From NCBI GenBank assembly GCA_030272585.1, contig BSYQ01000011.1, positions 3,906,001-3,970,000 on the forward strand: a DNA stretch of 64,000 bases, read 5' to 3'. The stretch comes from Bryopsis sp. KO-2023. Its lineage: Eukaryota > Chlorophyta > Ulvophyceae > Bryopsidales > Bryopsidaceae. The position numbers and the translations under genes are program-made. Below the pieces are notes generated by a model. The model had not been told where the DNA came from and made no database searches. It saw nothing but the letters and a program-made list of their open reading frames with translations. Of the stretch, positions 1 through 12,134 are shown piece after piece. Position 1 is the first letter of the stretch. Every line of letters begins with the position of its first letter.

Positions 1-850
1 GTTTTCACTTCAGTAGGTCGCTACGGCTGTACACCTTTTGTTACACAAGTCCGTATTTATTTCCACAATCGATAAAACCAATGTTCGACCCATGTCTGTC
101 CTCAATCAACAGAAAGAGAATCAAACGACGAAGAAGATCGCTCCAAAAGAGCATTAGCTATTCTTATTTTTATTACTATAATTAACCAATATTAGCCCTA
201 GGTAAAATAAAAAAGCTGTACACCTACCTTGGGCAGGGGTACTTAATCCAATGCCCTGATCATAGTCCAGGAGATTCAGGACTCTTTTGGAAGTTGCATA
301 GCACCCTTGCGTTGCAAAGCAGTTTTCCCTTTGCTACCCTTCCTGTGGACACACCAAATTGTGGACATCCCTGTTTTGTCAGGCAACGTAACCAGTGCTT
401 GACAATCTTGGGAAGAAGGAATCATGAAGTAGGGGTGGGTGCCAATGATCAAAGCTTTGATCTGTGCTGCTGTCATTCAGGATGTTTGTGGGATGTTACA
501 CAATTTCTCAAATAAGGGAAGGGCACGCAGCAAGCGGAAGATACCGGTTGAGTCCACAAGCGTGGAGGCTGGGATTTCGTTTTTCGACGCGAAAGAAAAT
601 ATGTTCCTAGATATTTTTGGAGAGGTCATAACTAACGCAACAGAATGAGTAAATGGAATAATAATGGACAGAAATGACGTAAGCATACGGCTCGTCATGC
701 TGGGACTGAAGGCACCGCTACGCTGCTTGCCGGGTTATGCTCCGCTGCAAACAAACGTAATATCTTTTACTCGGCTACTTGACAAAAAAAACACAACGTT
801 TCTGGAGAGGCGTTTTCGTTCACAGAAAAAGCCTGGCTGTGGGCGTCGCA
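1..850. other. 5' flank, no gene seen
   Basis: No reading frame here looks like protein. The last ~70 bases before 851 are probably the 5' leader of the TOM1-like gene. The upstream part is mixed-composition spacer with short open frames on both strands only. Confidence 0.5.
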
Positions 851-1924
851 ATGAACCCCCTGCTAATCACGGGTCCGAAGGATTTCCCGTGGGTTTATCT
901 CCTCGTGGCCGTTCTCTATGTTGTGTTGGCGATATTCGCGAACCGGCTGCTGCGGAGGCGGTTGAAAACGTCGTTCTGGACGATGTCGAACGCGTTTTTC
1001 TTCTTCGTGTTTTGCTACTGCGTGCTTCGGTCGCTCATTCTGCTGGTCTGGCCTCTCCTTCCGGGCGGTCCTCACCACGGGGGATGGATAGGGGTGTTCG
1101 ACTTGCCGAATTTGGGTTTCTTTCTGGCGTATTCGACGTTGTTGATGGTGTGGGCGGAGTTCACGTGGGGGGCGAGGCCGAAGCGCGTGGTGATATTGCG
1201 AACGTGCAGCCCACGTTTTTTGTATTCTATCGTGAACGCGGTGTCGTTTCTGGGCACCCCTGTGTTGTGGATCGCTTCGGCGGACGATTCGTCGTCGTCG
1301 CTGGGGAGGGGCATCTCGACCATGTTTCATTTCGCGCTGAACACGGTGGGTGCGGTGGCGTTTTTCATCGTGGGGAAAGCGTATCGAAGGGCAATACTTC
1401 GGCTGATTAGAAAACATCCCGTCGAGAACGAGAAATACATGAAGAAGAAGTCCAGGCAGCTTTGGTGGTTCGTGTTTCTGGGGGTGGCCTGCTTCACTTT
1501 TCTGGCGCTGTTTCAGTTCGTGTGCGGGAGGTTGACTAAGGACCTCGATTGGACGACAACCAACGTTTATCTGTTTTTGCTCATTTTCAAATCGGAGCTG
1601 GTGCTGCTGGCCATGACTGTATGGAGCCTGGATGGGATGCCCCCCAAACATGATAAAGTGACAGTCCCCCCACCCCCACCGGAGCCGGTGAAAAAACAGA
1701 AAAAACAGGCGACCGGGGAACTGGAGGAATTGAAAGTTTTGAAGGAAAACGAAGAGGGGGAGGGAAAAGAGGAGGATGAGAAAAAAGATGAGAAAAAGAA
1801 AAAAGAAGAGGAGGAAAGAAACGAAGAAGTGGAATCTTTATCGGCCCAAATCGTGGCAATACCTGAAAACGAAAACGAGGCTTACATCGAGATGTTGCCA
1901 GTCAGTCATGGGGGTCGACAGTAG
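851..1924 (+). CDS. TOM1/TOM3/THH1-like multi-pass membrane protein
   Basis: Single uninterrupted frame of 357 residues from the first in-frame ATG (851) to TAG. The first ~265 residues hold about seven hydrophobic segments. The segment reading DLPNLGFFLAYSTLLMVWAE (about residues 85-104) matches the hallmark of the plant THH1/TOM1/TOM3 family, in which TOM1 and TOM3 are tonoplast proteins. Family membership is inferred from this layout. The last ~90 residues are unlike the family core: a Pro run, then a highly charged Glu/Lys tail (roughly residues 290-335) that is probably cytosolic and disordered. The same frame is open upstream of 851 to about 779 but has no ATG there, so an upstream exon is possible. 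No introns, unlike most genes in the window. Function in this organism is unknown. Confidence 0.75.
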   Translation: MNPLLITGPKDFPWVYLLVAVLYVVLAIFANRLLRRRLKTSFWTMSNAFFFFVFCYCVLRSLILLVWPLLPGGPHHGGWIGVFDLPNLGFFLAYSTLLMVWAEFTWGARPKRVVILRTCSPRFLYSIVNAVSFLGTPVLWIASADDSSSSLGRGISTMFHFALNTVGAVAFFIVGKAYRRAILRLIRKHPVENEKYMKKKSRQLWWFVFLGVACFTFLALFQFVCGRLTKDLDWTTTNVYLFLLIFKSELVLLAMTVWSLDGMPPKHDKVTVPPPPPEPVKKQKKQATGELEELKVLKENEEGEGKEEDEKKDEKKKKEEEERNEEVESLSAQIVAIPENENEAYIEMLPVSHGGRQ

Positions 1925-2149
1925 AGGGGGGTGAGCACCCCCCTCCCTTTTCTTCTTTTTGGGGAGCTTTTTGAGGGTTTACTAAAGCGAAAATAAAAAG
2001 TTTTTTTTGTCTTTTTTCTTTTCCCCCCTTGGGAAGCAAAATCGGGGCTACGATCAATCAGTTCGTTCCCCAGGGGGCCCAGGGGGGGAAATTGGGAAGG
2101 GGGAGGGGCTGGATTCTTATTTAGCTTTTATTTCTGTTGTTTTTTTTCT

Positions 2150-2655
2150 ATAAACAAAGGGAAGAGGTATGAGAAGCTGAGTGAAAAAAAAAATTGCAGA
2201 GGGGGGGGGGGGGGGGGGGGGATTTAAAAAGCAAGCAATGGAATACAGAAAAAAAAAATGATGGAAAAAAAGGAACAAACAAAAAAGAATGACAAGTGTG
2301 GAGTGGAAAAGGTTCAAGACTTTTTTTTTGGTAGCATTTGATGAGAAAAATACACGTATGCGCGTTTTGTGGATTTTGGTTTGGGTTCAAATCCCGTAGT
2401 GATCAGGATTTTTTTTCTACAAAAGGGGAGGAAGCTGAGCGAAAAACTCGCCGGAGGGGGGGTATTTATGAAGCAAAAAAGCAAATATACAAAAATGATG
2501 GAAAAAAAGAACAAAAAAAATGAAAAGTTTAGGGTGGAGAGTTTCAAGACTTTTTTTGGGGGGGGGAGGGGGTAGCATTTGATAAGAAAAAGAAAACGCA
2601 CGTGCGCTGTGGATTCGGGTTCGGGTTCGGGTTCAAATCCCGATCACTACAAAAA
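2150..2655 (+). repeat. Diverged tandem duplication with tRNA B-box-like motif
   Basis: Two copies of a roughly 245-bp unit. Each runs: GGAAG(C/A)TGAG-type start, a G run, an A-rich part with AATGATGGAAAAAAA, then TTCAAGAC, TTTGGTAGCATTTGAT (or its G-expanded form), and ends with GGGTTCAAATCCCG. The last motif resembles the B box of a tRNA gene (GGTTCAAATCC) at about 2384-2397 and 2629-2642. It could be a decayed tRNA-derived SINE or only a simple tandem repeat. Confidence 0.45.
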
Positions 2656-3420
2656 CTAAGGGGGATTTCAAATTGTCAAAAACTTACGACATTTGGCAAA
2701 AAAAAACACGAAAGTGAAAATTACTAATGGCTTGCATCTTTTTACAGTGAAAGGAAAGGCTTGTGGGTGAAACAGAAAAGAAAACAAAAAAGCAGAGTCC
2801 AGTCCGATGTACAAAGGCGATCGTTTATGTGGCGGTGGTTTATTATCTTTCGTGGAAGTTTTGTGGGTATAATCTCAATGGATTGAAATTCTTGGAAGGA
2901 GGGGGAGGGGGGGGTTGATGTACTCACTGTATTGTTGCTTTCGGTGTTATTGACACCGACTCACACTGGATTGTAACAAAATCTGGTTTCCAATAGGCCT
3001 GCTTGGATCCTGCTGTGTTCATGTCTTACAAACATTGGCCATTGGGGAACAGTAGTAGTGTTCTTTCGCCGCTTCTTTTTTTCTTTTTTTTGCCTGAACG
3101 TTAAAGTTCTCCATGGTGCCCACATCCCTGTGGAGTTTTCACAAAATATATATATACATATAATGTTGAATAGCTTTGGCCATCTCTGCCTTGAATTCTG
3201 AATAATATTTGCTTTGCAATGAAATGGGAGTTTGCTGGTTCTCAAATGCTGATAATAAAATAATTGTTGATATTTTTCATCCCAGCTTTTTATTGGTTCA
3301 TGAAAAAACCTTTTCTCTCCATCACACAACACTGTCTTCCACAGCTTTTTCCGACTGCCTGAAAAGCTGTGGAGATTGGAAGGGTTTCAATGGTGAGCAG
3401 TGTATTATTTTTCTACTTCT

Positions 3421-3707
3421 CTGGCCCAAAAGTGACCCTAAATTTGCCCGTTTCACGTTGTTGTGGCCCTTTTGTGGTCCCAATTTGTACGAAAAATGAA
3501 AATGAATTATACAAATTACAACGTTTGGAACATGAGGTCGGTTTTCCTCGAATGGTTGTGACTTCTGTGGTATCATTGATTGTTTTATTTGATGTGGCCC
3601 CAGTCCTACCAAACTTTGGGTGGATGTGGCCCTTTTGTGGCCCAAAAATTGCCAGTCCAATTTTTTGTGTGGGCCACAATGGGCCACAATGGGCCACAAA
3701 AAAATAC
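3421..3707. repeat. GGGCCACAA repeat cluster in both orientations
   Basis: The motif TGTGGCCC(TTTTGTGGCCC) occurs near 3461-3480, 3592 and 3623-3641. Its complement GGGCCACAAT follows three times in a row at 3671-3700. The opposed orientations could form a stem-loop. Origin unknown; no coding sense. Confidence 0.5.
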
Positions 3708-5787
3708 ACTGGTGAGTTGCAATGGTAAACCCTGTTCACCTGAAAATTACTTCAATTACATGACAAGGCTCACAGACCCCCTATCAAACAACAGCACAGA
3801 TTATCCATCCACCCATTCTCATTCGTTTCCAGACTCTACACCAAAGACTTATGTCTTTTTTCCTTGTTCTTTGGCACAGCTTTTTTTTTTTTGGTTTTCT
3901 TTTTATCCTTTATGCTTTCTTTTTTTTTGAAATCCTGTTTTCTCTTCTTCAATCAGCAAAGGGCGAAAAAACGACCTAGCACATATCAACAAACGAAAAA
4001 AATCGATAAAACTGGTTGGTATCTGATAATCAATATGCTCTTTTCAATGGAAAAAAAGCTTGTCTTTTAGGGAGGGCTCCACAAAAAAAAGAGCACTGAA
4101 ACCATCAACTCCCGTCCCTCCCCCCCCCCCCCCGCATTGAAAGAAAAAAAACCTCAATCTCTCGGTCAGTAGTATCCAAAGGATATATTCACACACACTC
4201 TTGAAAAGCTAAAAAAAATCAAGAAAAAACGGAAAAAAACAAACAATCCAACATGCGATCCTTTCATTTCTTTTCCATACCAGTTTTTGATGACGAAAAA
4301 AAAAAAAACTATTCAGAGACCTGTTCCCATCCCGAATTTGAAAACTCCTGTTGCCATTTTTTTTGCCTACATATATATTCTTTTTGTTCATCTCACACTC
4401 TTTCTCTCTCTCACACTCTCACTCTTTTTTTTCCCAAAGCCAAAAAAATTCCTGCGAGAGGTTGACTCCCAGCAGTCCTAAATTATGTATTGTTTTCGTA
4501 TCTAAAAAAAAAGCAACAGCAATTAGCAAACTTTCTTTCTTTTTATCTGTTGGCATTGATTTTTTTTTCCCTTTGTGATGATTGAGCAAAAACAAAAAAA
4601 ATACATATATATACATATCCTCTAGAAGGATGGATTTCTTTTTGAAACAAAATTTTGTTTTGCCCAGAATCTTCGAGAAGTCACCCTCTTTTTTTTCCTT
4701 TTTTTTTTCGCTCAATCTTTTTCAGTCCCATTTTCTTTTCCTGTTTTTTTTTTTGGTTTCCCTTGGCAAAAAAGATACTCCGTGCAACCCATTTTAATAA
4801 AGCCCCCCCTCCCTCCCTGTTTTTTTTCTTTTTTTGCTCTTCATATTCTTTTTAAAACGGAATTCCGTGCCAAATTGCATAACGAAGACAAATCATATCA
4901 TAAAAACGCAAAGAAACGACCTGAGAACAGGCATTCAACCATGTCACTCTTTTTCTCACTCTTGTTTTTTTAAGAATCCCCCCCAAAATAAAAATCACTC
5001 TCTTGCATTCACTCAGCCCCACCCCACCCCCCCTCCCCCCAATTTCACTCCAACCAAGCATTTACGATACAACAATATCTTCGATATGCTTTTTTTTGTT
5101 TAAAAAAAAATGTCAAAACGACTAGCACACCCTTTTGTGCATAGAGTCCCCCACTGCTGAATTAAGTTTACGAATGAGGTCCCCCCGATTAATTCTCTTA
5201 CTTTTTTCTTTTCTTTTCTTTCCTTTTTTCTTTTAATAAATGCAGTAAGGCTTTTTTTCTTCTCCCCCCCCCAAACACACACAGTGTTGCATTAATAAGA
5301 AACAACACCGAAAAGAACCAGTCCTTCGTCTTGCTTTTCCCCCCGTCCCCTCCCTCCTTTTGTTTTGGGAAAAAAAAGAGCTTTTTTTGCTTTTCTCCAA
5401 CCCCACACTTGGATCAACAAAATTAAACTTTCTCTTTTTCTAGTTTTTCTTTTCTCTTTTTGCTGCCGCTTTTGTGAAAGCTGTTTTTCTTTTCTTTATC
5501 TTTTTTTTTTTCCACACGTTGCATGAATAGCTCACCAATATAGAACATAACCCTATATATTCAAAGAAAATATACACATACACACACACAAACACACCAA
5601 ACACTCGCATTGAAACACCACACCCACCTCCCCCACAGACACTCATAATTCAACCCCCAGCATTAAATACCACTCACACTCACAGCCGACGACGCCCCAC
5701 TCTTAATAACAGTTTTTTTTGCTCCATTTAATCCAAAAAAAAGGAGGGAAAAAAAAAAGGAAAACGAGAGTAAAAATCATTCAATCA

Positions 5788-8588
5788 TCATTCATGGCGG
5801 TGGCCCCTTCTCGTGATCGCCACCCCCCGGGTGTATTTCCTCTGCAGAAAACTCTTAGACCTCGTGTTCGAAAAAGCGGAAGTGGTGCCATTCAAATATC
5901 GCCGGGCAACCCGAACCCCCAACATGGACGCCCTACGAAGCGACGCAGTCTTAACACTCGACGTGGATTCCCCCCCTTGCACCTCAAACTGCTTCGATAT
6001 GTTCAGCACCGACCCCAAGGCGTTCTTGTAATGCATCGGGTTATGGTATCTCGAAATCGTCCCGGACTCTCCGTAAGCCTTCGAATCGCCGAGGATTTCC
6101 AAGGGATGTGGGTTGTCCATCAAACTCAGCACCGCTTCACGATGGTTGGGCACCTCCTCCCCCACCGGCGCCGTCCTTTTCCACCCCAAAACCTCGTCCA
6201 AACCCTCGGTTTCATCGGTGATTTGATACAGCCCCGCTCCTTCCGGCAGCATTGGGTGGTAATCTTCCTTGACGTACGCTTTGCTGCTGTCTGGCTGCAG
6301 CACCATCACTTGGCCAATGAACCCATACAGCAACGACCTCGGCCTATGCAGGCAACCATGCGCCCTGAAGTTGGAGCCAACATTTCTAAGCAGGGCTGCC
6401 ACCGGCGAGTAATCGCAGGCGAACGCCCTGGGGACGATATCCTTGTGCATGACGACATTCGATATACATTCCGGGTCTAAGTTTAGCTTCTCTAAGATGC
6501 TCCCTGTTGCGGTGTGCCCCCCCCCCTCGACATCATGACCTGGGCAAGACAGACCACATTCCCCACAGCTTCCACCACAAGCCATAGCTTCGCAGAAGGA
6601 GGCGGCGGCCCCATATGTATAAACTCGCCCCACCGACTCCGATGGCAACACCCCCCGATGCACAAGCATCAACATGAGGACAGTCGAAAGACTGCCCCCA
6701 AGGGAATGCCCCGTCATGCTGATTTTCGCTTTGGGGGAGGTTTTCAAATGATCCAAGACGAGCGGGGCGAACAAGCCGTACAGGCCTTCCGCAGCGGAAT
6801 AGACCCCCCGATGGACCCTCACCCCCAAGGATTCGTCCTCAAACACCACCGGATCGAACGATAAATTGGTCTGCCACGACTCGAAGTTATCGGAGCCCTG
6901 AATGCAGAAAATCCTGGTGTTTGAGTCGGCATGGTCGCAGACGAACCACTCCGTCGGGCATTTCCCAGTCTTATCTTCCTCGTTCTGGTTAGGATTTGCA
7001 TTGCCCAGCGCCAGTGCAGCTTGAACCAGGTTGATCACTTGAGAGGCCGTCATGTTCACGGCGGATTGACCGAAGAGCATTGCATGGTGGAGTTGACGGG
7101 CAAATTGAGCCATCGCGTGGGAGTAGATCCCACTGGCTGCAGAGCCGACGGTCACCGCCATTTGACTGGCCATCTGGCTGGCCAAGGTTCTGGTGCCAAG
7201 CCACATGGGTTGCTGGGTCTTCCTTGGTGGGGAGGTCGAGGCAGTGGCAGGGCCAGCTTTTGACATAACTGAAAAAACCAAGAATGAAGTTTTAGGGAAG
7301 ATTTTGCAACTGAAATATAGTTTCTCAAACATAGGTTTCGCATGCATTCAGTTGTGTGTCGATTTGTAGTGCATGTACCTCACAAATCTAAAACTAGCTA
7401 CAATTTTTACTATATCAACCGAACATCAGTCAGTCATTCGCTTTACTTCAAAAAAATAGATTCACATGCTATGTATAAATCAAAGCAACATAGACAAAAA
7501 TGTTAATGATTTTTAAAACGCTTTTAGTTTTGTCATTATTAACATATTTTTCCTTTTTTTTTTCGAGGGAGGGCATCAATGCACACATAATTCGAAGCAT
7601 TCAGCTTTTTATTTTTTCATTTATTTTTTTTCCTGGAATGGTAGAACTACACACGAGACGCAAAAAAATGCCAGTCACCTCCATCCCCCTTCCCCGGCTC
7701 CATCAAAGTTTCTTCATCGGCAGTGGCTGTGACGATGTTGTTTTCAGCCTTTCCCACAGATTTTACTTTTTGGCCATCCAAGGTGCTGAAATCCTCGCTG
7801 GCAGCCATACCATCCCCCAATGCCATCACCTCATCGATTTCCTCAGACTTGTTGGACATTTCCTTGAACATCAGGGAGGTGGTCACCAAGTTCAGTTTGT
7901 GCCTTTTGAACAGCGCTGCTGGGGAGACTTTCGCCACGAAATACGTCAAGTCCGAGAGGGAAGCCATCACTCTCGCCATTTTGACCTCGCTGACAGGCAC
8001 CGGCTTCAGGAAGCGCCAGATATTGGGGGGAGGAGAATCCACGTCATTTTGCTGGTTGTTTCCATCGTCGCCGTTCTCTTCCGGGCCTCCCTCGTTGGCG
8101 TACGTCACTCCGACGGAGCCATCTGCGCTTTCGACCAATTTTTCACCATCGACGTCGATCCCGCCCTCGTTCTGATTTTTCCACGAAAACCAGTTGACGC
8201 CCAACTGCGAAAGCAGCATCTTGTACAGTCCATTTTTGATCTCGAGACGACCTTGCTGAATGTCGTCGTCGTCGTCGGTGGGCAATCCCGCCAAGTCCAA
8301 TTCTCCCACGTTCACCTCTCCGTTCTCGACGTCAATGATATCCTGCCTCCAGAAAAGTCTATTCACCCACAATTGCTCAAGCACCTGCTGCACGGTGGCT
8401 TTGATACCCGTCCGATCGCCTTCCAAAGCGCTCGGGTCCGTCGAGGGCCCGTGCAAAGGTGAAAGGTCTAAAGCGTGGGCCACGATGCGCGACGGGGTTG
8501 TCACGCTGCGAACGCGCGCCTGCGTCTGTCGGACGGAGAGAGGGAAGGGAGCCCCGTTCGGTGAAATGCCATTGAACCTGCAGTTCAT
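5788..8588 (-). CDS. Class 3 lipase (plastid lipase-like), 2 exons
   Basis: Exons 8588-7679 and 7268-5788 (minus strand) join in phase 1 across a GT..AG intron to give 796 residues. The second exon carries the alpha/beta-hydrolase core: IQGSDNFESWQTNL (substrate-binding strand), TGHSLGGSLS (nucleophile Ser in the GHSLGG elbow, about residue 493), a later HKDIVPR stretch that fits the catalytic Asp, and His residues near RYHNPMHYKNAL. This order is that of class 3 (Lipase_3) acyl hydrolases, especially the long plastid PLIP type, whose N-terminal region also contains a segment like PVSEVKMARVMASLSDLTY seen here in exon 1. The first ~50 residues are Ser/Arg/Ala-rich and acid-poor, compatible with an organelle transit peptide. 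Expected role: hydrolysis of membrane glycerolipids. The start is the first ATG of the open frame (8588); the frame is open further upstream without ATG. Confidence 0.85.
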
Positions 8589-9984
8589 AACGGTGTGCCG
8601 CCGAAGTATGCGCTGTCGGGAAGGAGCCAACCACCAACAAAAAAGCCCTCGCGAAAAATCCTTGTGGGGGAGGGGGATGCGTGCGTGTTGAGCGCTTGCC
8701 CAATGAAAGAATTTGCACGAATGATGTTTCCGGCCAGGGAAAATTTCGACAGCCCCAAAAAAAGCACAACCCAATCAGGCAAGCTTTTTCCCACTGTCGA
8801 AAGGGAAAACAATCACCAAAATTCGTGAGCCTTGTTTCCTTGTTTTTACAAGCTCGTTTCGCCTCGACGGACAAACATAAACATGGAGCGCGAGTGCCGC
8901 AGACGTTAAGACACTCCTCTCATTCCGACGTCAGGCTGCTGTGGGCTGGTGCGTGGGCCGACGGTGGCCGCGACATCCCGTGACGTGGCTGCCACATGCA
9001 TGGCGTTCACCCCCTTGTGCCACCGTCGGCGTCAGGAGGAGGGGGCCAACACCACACCACCGAGCAAGTGTGTTCATGACGCCTCTGCTGACGGAACTCC
9101 TACTGCGCAACGTGGAGGATTGGAAGCTCGCGCCCTGGTCAACGCTTATGTTTTTTTCCCACGATTGTTGGTGTGGGCCATACACGGCGTCGTGGGGGAA
9201 GCAAAGTCTTTCGCGCAGTCGAAACCTTTGTCGCATTGTTCGCTCGTTGATATACGTTCCCTCTTGTCGACTGGAGGGGGGGTTTGACCCCATCCACAAG
9301 TTCGGCCTAATCATAACCTTTGCCATTGCGTGCACGCCATGGAGCACGTGCAGCACGTGCTGTGGATTTCCAATGTTTTCAATGAAAACCCTCCAGGCAG
9401 CAAACACAGCAGAGATGGGGTTGCTCCTCTTTCCCAGAATTCCTTCTCTCCACCACTCAAACGACTAAAGCAAAACCCAAGGGGCACGTCTCTCCGCTGT
9501 ATGATTTGAAACGCCCACATGCAGGCTCACATCTGCATGTGGTCAATTGGAGTATACTCCAATTGCCAACTGCCCCCTTTCCTTGTTGTCATGTGAAATT
9601 GCCATAATATATGCATTTCAATGGATGTCAGGTAGTAAAGCACAGTGAACATCAGTTTCTGACACATAAAACAGCTTTTGTGCACAAAATCAGACAAGTT
9701 CCCTCCATGCGCCCCTAGGGGGAAGAAGGCCTTCTTCTGCCTCTCGTTTCCTCGTTTCGTTTACCCAAAAGATTTCTCCAATCCTTCCAATAACAACCCC
9801 CTTAGGTTGTGGTCTCATGTGTAGGTCAGCAGGTCTCCGAGACTTAGAAGTCCAAAGAAGGACGAGTATGGTGCAGAATAGAACAAGTATTTCGTGACAT
9901 CATGCTTGCTCTCCAAAGACTTTCAGCAAGTTGGCATACCAGCCAGTGCTGGCTAAGAGTTAGGTAGCGACAAGCTGCCGATAG
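8589..9984. other. Spacer without recognised gene
   Basis: Mixed-composition DNA between the lipase 5' end and the 3' end of the next minus-strand gene. Open frames on both strands overlap each other and show no recognisable motif or splice logic. Contains the palindromic block at 9514-9565. Confidence 0.5.
9514..9565. repeat. Adjacent hairpin and perfect 22-bp palindrome
   Basis: CCACATGCAG (9515-9524) pairs with CTGCATGTGG (9533-9542) around an 8-base loop. One base later a perfect palindrome begins: CAATTGGAGTA at 9544-9554 followed by its exact complement TACTCCAATTG at 9555-9565. It may be a protein-binding site or the remnant of a small inverted-repeat element. Confidence 0.7.
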
Positions 9985-11256
9985 TTATGCTGTGGTCAGG
10001 ACTGTAGGACTTGAGACATCGGCCAAACGATTCTCTAACCGATCAATCTTTTGCCTCATATCTCCCAGAGTCTCGTTCATACTGTTGCAGAAACTTTGCA
10101 AGGCCTGGCGATGGAAACAAATACTTATTAACAACGAGCGACATTAGAACACTTCGACAGAGAAAGAGCGAGGGAAGCACAAGCATTTACTTGTATTCTC
10201 GCGTTTGCATCTGCTAGGATCCTCGAAACGACAATCAAAACGAGAGTTATCAGGGCCCAACCGATGAGTAGAGCCCTGTGTCTCCTCGAAACGGTCCTGG
10301 TCTTTCTCTTCTGCCAAAATTGGTGTTTTCTTATACGCGAGTGCTGTCCAATTATCTCAGCGCAAGTCAATTTGGGTGTTTGCTCCCTGGAATACGGCTT
10401 CCCGCTGCATGCTGCGTCTGCAGATTCGAGAGCAGAAACTTAGACGTCCATATCTCTTTGAAAAAACAACATAAAGATAAAGATAATCCAGAATAAGGTA
10501 CCCACATGCAGAAGAATTTACCGTACTGATTAGAGGTGGGACGTCTTCCTGATCCTTAAAGGTCATTGTATCCACGAAGACTGGGGGTACTCTAATCGCA
10601 CCTGAAAGAAATAGCCAAGGAGACTGTTATTCAAGCCTATTTTTCATGAAACTGTGACTTCACCACCATATTGTAATTCTATTGCATGGTGGTTCGTTTC
10701 TCCTTCGCTGTGAGGTCTTGTGGCGTGTGGTGCATGAAGCGGCCTCTACCTTGTCTCGAGATTTTCTGCCGTGCACTATAATTGTCCAGGGTTTGTCTTC
10801 TTCCAACTCCAAAGCCCAATCCCACACCGCTGGAAACATCCAACGATGCTCTGCTCCCCACATCACCACACTTTTGTCTTAAGGGATGCCCTGCTGATTT
10901 TGAATGCAAAAGTCTGGTTCGAAGAGAACTCAGAGTGGTGCTGGGGAAATCTCCCATTAAAGAGGCAGAAGAAGGAGCTGGTGTACAAAAGCCCGAAATC
11001 TGGATAGCTGTTCTCTTCGCACTGAAGGACACAGCACCATTCAATGACCTGGTTCAGTCATGAATTCAACGGTGCCTGCCCCAAACGTAGAGAATATTTG
11101 GAATAACATGTGCAATCTACCTTGCCGAACAAACCTCGCATGGTGTTCTCCATAGCCGGCCACGACATTCGTTCCCAAAAGGAGGAGAATGGAGACTTTG
11201 ATCACTGCGTCAGGTTTTGACCAGTTTGAATAGTCCATATTCCCAACACTCGCCAT
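9985..11256 (-). CDS. Unknown protein with N- and C-terminal hydrophobic segments, 5 exons
   Basis: Exons 11256-11135, 11021-10750, 10601-10527, 10417-10191 and 10104-9985 join through canonical GT..AG introns with consistent phases (2,1,1,0) to 271 residues. The N-terminus has a hydrophobic stretch, VIKVSILLLLGTNVVAG (residues ~17-33), that could be a signal anchor. A Ser/Arg-rich middle follows. Near the C-terminus a basic patch (KRKTRTVSRRHR) precedes a transmembrane segment, ALLIGWALITLVLIVVSRI. After it come CNSMNETLGDMRQKIDRLENRL, which could form a short coiled coil, and the stop. I do not recognise the family. The exon 3 to 4 junction uses an AGTACGG donor chosen because it alone keeps the frame. 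Confidence 0.5.
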
Positions 11257-11876
11257 GAGAATCGTCCCCACGCACTCTCAACTTGGTTTCCCCAACAGCG
11301 GATATTGAAAGAACAACTTGAAAGAATGACATAGCTTTCAAAATTTTGTCGAGCATCGTGCTCATTGATTTCGAAGATAGAAGACAGACCATTGGATGGT
11401 GCTTTTACAATGTAAATGATGTTTGTTTGCTTGTTTGTTTGTTTGTTTGTTTGCTGTCTTTTGTATTGATTCCATGATGCAAAGAAGTCGGGGGCTGTAT
11501 TTGATTGTTCGATCTCTGTGTTAATAAGTAGCAGTACTGGAATGCTCGCTGTGACAGTGCCACAGAGGTTATGGAAATTTTCTCTTGTTTACATTGTTCG
11601 CAAGCTTCTTTTGGAATGGTCTCAGCTGTTGTTTGATTCAATGTAAAATCCATATATCTATCTATATCTTAGTTATGGTTGACTTTTTTTTAATCATTGA
11701 TTGATTGATTGGCTGGCTTTTTTTCGTATGACGAAACAATGACCTTTTTAAAGAGACACAAAATTCATCCTCAAAAATCCTTAGAAAGAAAAGATGGCAA
11801 ATTGATGGCCAGAAATTCTTGGGTGTTGTAGTTCGCTCAAGTAGGGTGTTTTCTGGTGAACTTGGTTGCTACCCTT
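11257..11876. other. Spacer with (GTTT)n tract
   Basis: No gene recognised. Contains a tract of GTTT repeats near 11,423-11,452 and TGAT repeats near 11,694-11,710. Possible 5' leader of the preceding minus-strand gene near 11,257-11,400. Confidence 0.5.
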
Positions 11877-12134
11877 CTAATATCTTTCAACGTCAGGTGA
11901 TTCGTTTCTGATGTTGATTTTTTGCACAAGGTTTGCATAATCCTTGTGGCCAAACTTCCAATACACAGTGGGTCCCATAAAGCCAATAATTAAAATGAGG
12001 CCTATAAAAGAAAAGCCATCACCCTCCACAACGCCGCAAAATACAGACGTAACCGCCATGCAAAGAACCCACCCAAAATGCTTCCAAGGAAAAGGAAAAA
12101 AAACATAGCTCCACACAGCTCCACACAGCTCCAT
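11877..12134 (-). CDS. Reticulon-like C-terminal exon or small membrane protein
   Basis: An open frame of 85 codons from ATG 12134 ends ...KINIRNESPDVERY. It contains two hydrophobic segments, HFGWVLCMAVTSVFCGVVEG and GFSFIGLILIIGFMGPTVYW, the second followed by KFGHKDYANLVQKI. This order (hairpin, then a Tyr/Lys/Asp-containing tail) resembles the end of the reticulon homology domain, which shapes tubular ER. A pyrimidine-rich stretch ending in AG near 12,080 could be a splice acceptor, in which case the true exon is shorter and the 5' exons lie elsewhere or are lost. Its upstream end lies only ~180 bp from the divergent channel gene start. Confidence 0.35.
   Translation of the reverse strand: MELCGAVWSYVFFPFPWKHFGWVLCMAVTSVFCGVVEGDGFSFIGLILIIGFMGPTVYWKFGHKDYANLVQKINIRNESPDVERY

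Larger units (their letters stand above)
1925..5787. other. Gene-poor low-complexity spacer
   Basis: 3.9 kb rich in poly(T), poly(A) and pyrimidine tracts, with a 21-base G run at 2201-2221 and C-rich stretches near 4115-4133 and 5015-5040. It holds a duplicated block near 2.15-2.65 kb and a GGGCCACAA repeat cluster near 3.4-3.7 kb (separate entries). I see no convincing coding exon. Confidence 0.6.

Noticed and set aside
863-1651. 262-codon open frame antisense to the TOM1-like gene
   Set aside because: Arg/His/Gln-rich shadow of the real gene's codon bias.
5719-6480. Plus-strand frame over the lipase
   Set aside because: Antisense shadow of the lipase exon, which has the catalytic motifs.
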